Assembly: GCA_006538405.1 (NCBI GenBank)
Contig: BJKQ01000009.1
Location: 1,064,001-1,128,000, forward strand
DNA: 64,000 nucleotides
Source of the DNA: Hansfordia pulvinata
Lineage: Eukaryota > Ascomycota > Sordariomycetes > Xylariales
Direction of reading: 5' to 3'
Shown one piece after another: positions 57,603-64,000 of the stretch. Each line of letters starts with the position of its first letter. Within the stretch, counting starts at the first letter, position 1. The notes beneath the pieces are model-generated. The model did not search any database and had not been told where the DNA came from. It saw only the letters and a list, made by a program, of their open reading frames with translations. Made by a program: the position numbers and the translations under genes.

Positions 57603-59406
57603 ATGGGCACGGAACAGGCACAGTACACCCTGGCCGAGAGGCCCAGGCCCGAGACCCCCTCCGACGACTGGTACATCGGCAGCGTCGACCAGGGCACGAC
57701 GTCCACCCGATTCATCATCTTCGACCGCTACTCCAACATCATTGCCAGCCACCAGCTTGGCTTCGACAACCACTACCCTGAATCAGGGTAAGCCTCCAGT
57801 ACCCTGAATTTTTCCGCCGTAGTGACAGCTGGCTAACGTCGTACTTTTGCAGATGGCACGAACACGACCCCAATGACCTAATCGACACGGTCTACACCTG
57901 TGTCAACGAGGGCACCCGCAAGTTCGTCGAGAAAGGCTACGACATCAAGAACCTGAAGGCGATCGGCGTTACCAACCAGCGAGAAACGGTCGTATTATGG
58001 GACAAGACCACGGGCGAGCCTGTGTGCCGCGCCATCGTTTGGCCCGACACCCGTACTACCGACATCGTTCGTGAGCTCAAGGCTCGCAACGGTGCTGAGA
58101 AGGTCATGCCTCTATGCGGTCTTCCCATCAGCACCTACCCTTCCAGCGTCAAGCTTGTGTGGGCCATTCGCGAGAACGAGGCTGTTGCCCAGGCCTATGA
58201 AGAAGGCCGGCTCGCCTTCGGAACCGTCGACAGCTGGTTGATCTACAAGCTGAATGGCGGTCCGGACCGCAATGTCCACGTCACCGACCCTTCCAACGCC
58301 AGCCGAACAATGTTGATGAACCTGCACACCATGGAGTACGACGAAGATTTGCTTGAATTCTTCGATATTGACCCCACCAAGGTCGACCTTCCAAAAATCG
58401 TTCCCTCTTCTTGCCACGTTTCCTATGGCTCCATCGCTGAGGGGCCTCTGGCGGGCGTCAAGATCGCTGGCTGCCTGGGTGACCAGTCGAGCGCTCTGGT
58501 CGGTCACTGTGGCTTCAACGTTGGTGAGGCCAAGAGTACCTATGGAACGGGCTGCTTTTTGCTCTACAATGTTGGTTCCGAGCCCGTCGTCTCCCAGCAC
58601 GGCCTGCTGGCCACGGTTGCATACGACTTCGGCAATGGGCTCAAGGCCTATGCGCTCGAGGGTAGCGTGGCTGTGGCTGGCTCCGGTGTCAACTTCCTCA
58701 TGAACAACATGGGCTTCATCCGCGACTCGAGCAAGATCGGAGAACTAGCGGAGAGCGTCAAAGACAGCGGCGGTCTCGTCTTCGTCACCGCCTTCAGCGG
58801 TCTTTTTGCACCATACTGGATTGACGACGCTAAGGGAACCATCTGTAAGTTCAACGCCGCATAATCTGCACCGCACCCCGCCCCACCTATACCACCCCAT
58901 CCCACAAAATAAGGCGTGCATAGTAAAGTGGATACTAATTGTGGACTCCAGTCGGCATCACTCAGCACACCCAGCGTGGTCACATCGCCCGCGCCACCCT
59001 CGAGGCCACCTGCTTCCAGACCCGCGCCATTCTTGAGGCAATGGAGAACGACTCAGGCCACCATCTGGCGGGTCTTGCCGTTGATGGAGGCATGTCTGCT
59101 TCCGACTTGACCATGCAGACCCAGGCCAACGTGAGCAACATTCGTGTCGAGCGTCCCGCCATGCGCGAGTCTACGGCGCTCGGCGCTGCCATCGCGGCCG
59201 GTCTGGCGGTCGGTGGCGGCTGGGAAGACATGGACGAGCTGTACGACATCATGCACAACCGCGACGGCTTGACGGTCTTTGAGCCTGCTATGGAACGCAA
59301 GCAGGTGACGCGCATGTACGACGCGTGGGAGCACGCCGTGCAAATGAGCCGCGGATGGGTTAAGGCCGAAGTCGAGGACGAAGCTATCGAGCTGTTCGAG
59401 TCCTGA
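57603..59406 (+). CDS. GUT1: Glycerol kinase (GUT1 type)
   Basis: There are three exons, 57603-57787, 57853-58844 and 58952-59406, giving 543 residues. Introns are GTAAGC...TGCAG (65 nt) and GTAAGT...TCCAG (107 nt, with an ACTAAT branch site), both in phase. The enzyme phosphorylates glycerol with ATP to glycerol-3-phosphate, the entry step for glycerol catabolism and lipid backbone supply. It has the FGGY-family layout: an N-terminal ATPase signature (DQGTTSTRFIIFD at about 30-42), VTNQRETVVLWDKTTGEP, the glycerol-contacting IVWPDTRT, then KSTYGTGCFLLYN, ALEGSVAVAGSGVNFL, FSGLFAPYWIDDAKGTIFGIT (spanning the second intron) and DGGMSASDLTMQ in the second ATPase lobe. A short N-terminal extension precedes the domain. 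It is probably induced by glycerol and repressed by glucose as in other fungi, though I see no specific site for this. Confidence 0.97.
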
Positions 59407-62400
59407 TTGCGTCTACCGGCGTTGTGTTTTTCTTTTTTTTTTGCAACCGCCGATTTTGGAGGGACTGCTTGGATGTGAGAAAAGTCGTGTCCCAGGTTGG
59501 GTGTGTTGCTTTTTGGGCAAGGGACAATTGGATGTAAGGCGTTTGGGGTCCATGAGGCATTTTTCCGAGGCGTTGGTATGGGCAGCGTGGTTGGCCTGTC
59601 GAACTTGACATTCGAACTTGACACTGGCAATATGGGAACTCTTCTCTTTGGTCTGAAGACAGTACCCCTTCATTACCTACCTACCTAATTTACGACATTG
59701 AAGCAAATGCTCCAGCTGTTGCTGATACGTGCAAATCTGATGTACGAGTAGACACCCTGTGACTCGTAAACCCCTTTTGTGACGTGTCCAACACCCCTGT
59801 ACCAGCGCCATGGTCTACCTACCTCTGGAGGAGAAATGTTGCGACTGCCACCAACTCAGCCGGGGACGCGTCGGAATGGTCGTCTGGTCGTGTACGGTGC
59901 CAGGCCCGTGCCAACAGGTTTCAGCATGGGCAAAGAGGGCCAAGACCGCGCCTCATGCGGGCCCCATCTGGTCCCGTTCGTGGGGTAATTTTGTCTTAAT
60001 CCCCCGACGAGGTGGGGACAGGGTTGTGCAAGCGTAAGCGGTCCAGGGTGGCAGACATACATGCAGGGCTAGACGGGGTAACAGTCAGGGAGGGGCTGGG
60101 CAATGCTACGAGAGTAGGTGTGTAGGTTATTGGGTTGCGGTTCTGGACCTTGGTCAATGGCGGGGTAGGCTCCCAGCACGAGTCAAAGACAGACGGAGGC
60201 CAGGCAGGAAGGACGGCCCGGCGAGCAGCCCTGCCTCCTGGGGCTGTTGTTCCAGGTTGGCCGGCGCCATGATGGCCCGGACTTTTGACTTTGTCGTTCG
60301 TCGGGCTCGATTATCCCGGGGCTTGCTTCCCTGGATATTTAGATTTCCCGCCGTTTCTCCAACGCGCTATGGAGCCTCCCTGAGCCGCCTGAGCTCCAGG
60401 CTGGCGACACCGTTGCGAAAGCATCCGTGTAGCCCGTGTATGGGAATTCTTTAGCATGTTAACGAGGCACGACCCGTACGGGCACAAGACTGGACAAGCC
60501 GGTGCAGGCATTCGTGAGGTTTCCCCGCACATTGCACACCCCCGGGAAAGCCCCCCTGGCCTCGGACCAAGCCACCGGGGCGTCTCTCGCTTCGAAGCTA
60601 GCGGCCAGAGCAAAGGCGAACTGCTCGTAGATCCCGCGGAAGAATGAGAAGAAATGGGAGAGGACGGGGGTGGGGTGGATGTAGACGGAAAAGTTGAGGA
60701 ATAAGCCCCGGCCTTGTCTCTTTGTGGCGGGCCAGTTGTGATGCTGCCAAAACTCGAGAGACTACGCAGGGGGTTTAGAGCGAACCGAGGACGCATGGTC
60801 ACTTTTTGGGTCTCTTGCTTGCGCCCCCTGTTCGGAGCGAGGTGCAGAGCCCAAGACCTGTGAGCATGATTAGGTACCGAGGGGGCCAAAGGTCTCGAGA
60901 TGGAAGGAGGGGTGAGGAGTGAGAGTGTTTCTGGGCATGATCATGATGATGCGTCGGTGGTGGTCGTGGGACATGGGGCTGTTCGAGCGTGCGGATACGT
61001 GTGAATGACCCACTGGATGCATGCTGACTTGTGATGGATGTCTGCCAACCATGTTACGTACCCGTACTGACCTATCTTGCCTGACTTGCACTGGGCGAGT
61101 GACCAATTGGCCACGGCCGAGCGTCCCGTGCACACGTGCTTCTGGCATACCGAGGCGGCGCTCGGACGAAAGGGAGGAGGGGCCATGAGAGGGAGGAAAG
61201 AGGGGATTCAGAAGAGGCCAAGCCACGGGCCAAGATGTCTCCAGGTCAGGGCCAAGGAGCAATGCAGGCCGAGTGACAAGGCGGAAGCGTTGCGGGGGCC
61301 GGGGATCCGGGGCGAAAGAGGGGGCTGAGATTGGGTTGGATTCATCCAAGCCCTTGGCCAGCTCGCACGTGCGAGACACCGGCGGGCGGCCAAGAGGGAG
61401 CGAGGCCGGACCCTGTCATGCCGTGATGCTATCTACTCGGCGCAGCTCTGTGGCTTCGGGTGGGGCAAGGGGATGAAGGGGGAGGGACAGGCCGCTCGGG
61501 CGCGGGCGCGGAAGAGCCGGCCGGGGGCTTCGATGTCGTCGTCGCCGGCGCCCGCGTCGAATGTACGGGATAAATGGGCACGAGGCGGCGAGACGGGCAT
61601 TGACTGTGGAGGTCGGTACGAGTATTGACGTTTGGGTTAATAGGTACCTTACCTACAAAGCCGGGGAGGAGAAGCTGCATGCGGGTGTGCATACGACTTA
61701 TGTACACAAGGCAGGCAGGTACTCGTAGTGTGCCGGTGCCTCCTTCTCTAGAGGCATGAGCAGGCAGGCAGGCATTGGCTGCGCCGCTCCTTCCTTGGGC
61801 GGACACTGATTGATCAATGGTAGCCGTCTGTCAGGTCTAACTGCGGGCGTTGTTTGTTGCACAACCTAAGCTCAAGATCCCCTCATTCTTGTGGCTGCCA
61901 CCGCATTACGCGTAGACAAATGGGTTCATCTCTTAGCTACGCTTAGGCTGCGAAGTACGAGCACTCGTGCTCGTGGCTGAGTCCGTGGGGGTCCTTGTTG
62001 GCATCAGAAGTGTCTTGAGTCCTCCGTACTGCAATTCCAATACCCAGACTGTGTATCAGGCGTTGTTCGAAAGTACCCGTCTGGCCCAGTCGCCTGTGTC
62101 AAGGCGAATTGCAGATCTGGTCGAGAACAGCTGGGTTCCATTGAAAGAAAGAAAAAAATGGCATGTACATCTCTGCGCTGCGACTCTGAAGGCAGGGGAC
62201 TAGTACGAGTAGCCACGTAGCGTCCCCGAAACAGCACCGCATCTCCCGCAGCTGCAGCGACACCTGCAAGTAGGTACCGCCCAAGGTATCTTTTGAGCCC
62301 TTACCCACCGGCCGACTCGCGGGACATTTCTCGGCTTCCGGTACCTGGAATGGCGTAACTCCGGGCTTAGGTACGCGTCGGGTACGGATAGTCATAGACA

Positions 62401-64000
62401 ACCTTAACTTAGTTACAGGCACTGAGGCATTGGGAGGCGCTGGTATGGTCACGCCAGATCCATTTTCTTCGTTTCTTTCGTCCTTGTTACGGAGTAGTTC
62501 CCGTCGCCGCCGCCGGTCTCCCGAGCGGAGACTAGCACTTTGGCAGCAGCAACACGGCGCACTCGCACGAGTGGGTGGAGTGGAAAGGAGATCGACGCCG
62601 CCGGTACTCGTACGTCGCTAGCACGGACCAAGCTTCGAGCTTATTGTTACGAGTACTCTTGTACCCGTTGTGGTGTCCAATGTGTCCCCTATCCCCTTGC
62701 CTTGCCCTGCTTGCCTACGAGGGCGCACTCCTCCCCGAAACATCGCCCGCTCCTGCTCAATTGTTTGTTTCACGTCTGCGTGCCCGTATGATACCTTGGC
62801 GGAGATGGAATGGGAGAAAGGGTCATGGAACAGGGGTCCTGTCTGTTTGTCTGCGAGCAAGTCTCGAGTCAGCTCCGAGTACACCAAGACATGGCGACGA
62901 TACGAGTAAAAAGCCTCCCAACCCTGTGTGTTATCAGTGCTGGCTCGGAATGTACTGTTGAGTCGTGTCGCTTGTCCGCTTTCCTGCTCCCCTTGCTATT
63001 GTACGTACCCATAACCCTAATAGTTATTTCGCAGTACAGTACACGAGCACAGTACTGGCTTATCGCTGCTGCTGTGGTCTCACAGTGACTCTATGGATCT
63101 CTTTCGAGTACGGGTATCCGTACGCGTGCAGAGAATAGTGGTACTCGTGCGAAACGGGATCTCGCCAACCCAAGGATGGCACGATGGGCCAGGACCCTTG
63201 CCGACGCCCCGCAGGAGCCGCCGCACACACAAGAGAGACACTTATTATTACGAGTAATCGTACACGCACAAAAGGTGGGGCGGCGGCAGGAGTAACGGCG
63301 GTAGGGATGAATCGAAACCAGAGAGAAGAATTCTAAGAAAGGATCAGGCCGGCCGCCCTTCTTTTGCTGCAGGTGACAAGACCAGAAGACTGCCCGTGCT
63401 ACAGGAGGGGAAAGGGGGAGGAGACAGCGGCCACGAGATGATGATGAAAAAAAAAAGGGGTGCCCCGCGCAAAGGAAGGGTGAGAGAGAGGATGAGACGA
63501 CAGGACGGATACGAGTACTCGCAGGGCTCACTCACTCACCAGCCAAAGCAACCAACACACAACCCTCTGCGCGCGGACGAGCCGCGTGTCGGCTCTTGGC
63601 GGCATGGGCACAGAACCACACACCCACAGGCTCGTCCTCTCTCTCATTCTCTTTGAGGCGTCGGGGATTAACGAGACGAGCAAGCATTGGGCGAGATCTG
63701 ATCCATACGAGTAATGATCCATCCCGCGCGCCAGGTCCCGCAGCGCAGGGGGCCACGCAGGCACGCAGGCACAGCAGGTCCGGCTTCGCTTCCGCACGCA
63801 GAAGTGGCTTGAGAAAAGTGGGGTACGGGTCGCGGTGAACACGGGCCATGCGGCAGGATGGTCAGGTGAACGTCCCGATTTTTTTTCTCTTCTTCCTTTT
63901 GGGGGGGAGGGGGGGGTGTCGTTGCAACAAATCCACCCTTGACTGATTCTGTAAGGTATCCTGATTGCAACTTGGCGCGCCGAAGACGGACCCCCCAAAA
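59407..64000. other. Gene-poor right end rich in TACGAGTA-type motifs
   Basis: No gene is supported in 4.6 kb. It contains the highest density of the recurrent 8-mer: 59743, 61617, 61720, 62204, 62605, 62648, 62901, 63249, 63510 and 63706. Other simple features are a CAGGCAGGCAGG run near 61759-61774, an A-run near 63447 and a G-rich stretch near 63900. All ORFs are short, arginine-rich and overlapping, as expected from random GC-rich sequence. Confidence 0.5.

Noticed and set aside
61600..63750. Subtelomere suggested by dense short motifs at the right end
   Set aside because: No TTAGGG arrays and no telomere-linked helicase sequence are seen, and the motif is also dense around 25 kb.

Overview
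The window looks like nuclear DNA of a filamentous ascomycete (Pezizomycotina, probably Sordariomycetes; Hypocreales is a guess from gene content and style). The grounds are short GT-AG introns of about 60-150 nt with CTGAC/CTAAC-like branch sites, GC-rich codon use, long compact exons, long intergenic regions full of short repeats, and fungal-specific families (DUF6536, GT71, OPI3-type methyltransferase, Rxt2). No CRISPR, operon or prokaryotic signal is present, and I recognise no intact transposon.

Layout. 0.8-5.4 kb: a small secreted cysteine-containing protein (+), an intronless GT71 Golgi mannosyltransferase (+) and an unidentified secreted lysine-rich protein (-). 8.0 kb: an intron-containing tRNA-His(GTG). 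9.5-10.6 kb: NMN adenylyltransferase (-). 14.1-17.9 kb: a single-exon Niemann-Pick C1 sterol transporter (-). 19.3-21.2 kb: a Cue2-like CUE/DUF1771/SMR protein (-) with an apparent one-base frameshift. 22.8-24.2 kb: a NAPE-PLD-type metallo-beta-lactamase phospholipase (-). 26.2-28.9 kb: a glutamine-tract protein of unknown role (-). 29.7-33.7 kb: TRAPPC11 (-). 35.5-37.1 kb: Rxt2 (+). 37.3-38.0 kb: a possibly broken hypothetical gene (-). 39.1-40.2 kb: OPI3-type phospholipid methyltransferase (+), with a 17-nt exon and a GC-AG intron. 43.0-45.1 kb: an NRAMP metal transporter (+). 48.0-50.9 kb: a DUF6536 membrane protein (+) whose first intron does not splice in frame. 57.6-59.4 kb: glycerol kinase (+).

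The genes do not form a pathway cluster. They are scattered housekeeping functions: glycosylation, NAD synthesis, sterol, phospholipid and glycerol metabolism, vesicle traffic, chromatin, translation quality control and metal uptake. Gene-poor stretches (10.6-14.1, 24.2-26.2, 40.2-43.0, 45.1-48.0, 50.9-57.6 and 59.4-64.0 kb) separate them.

The most striking non-genic signal is an 8-mer, TACGAGTA (or its reverse complement TACTCGTA). I counted it about 31 times by eye, always outside the coding regions called here, and it is densest near the right end. Splice coordinates were worked out by hand from reading-frame continuity. They are hypotheses that need transcript support.
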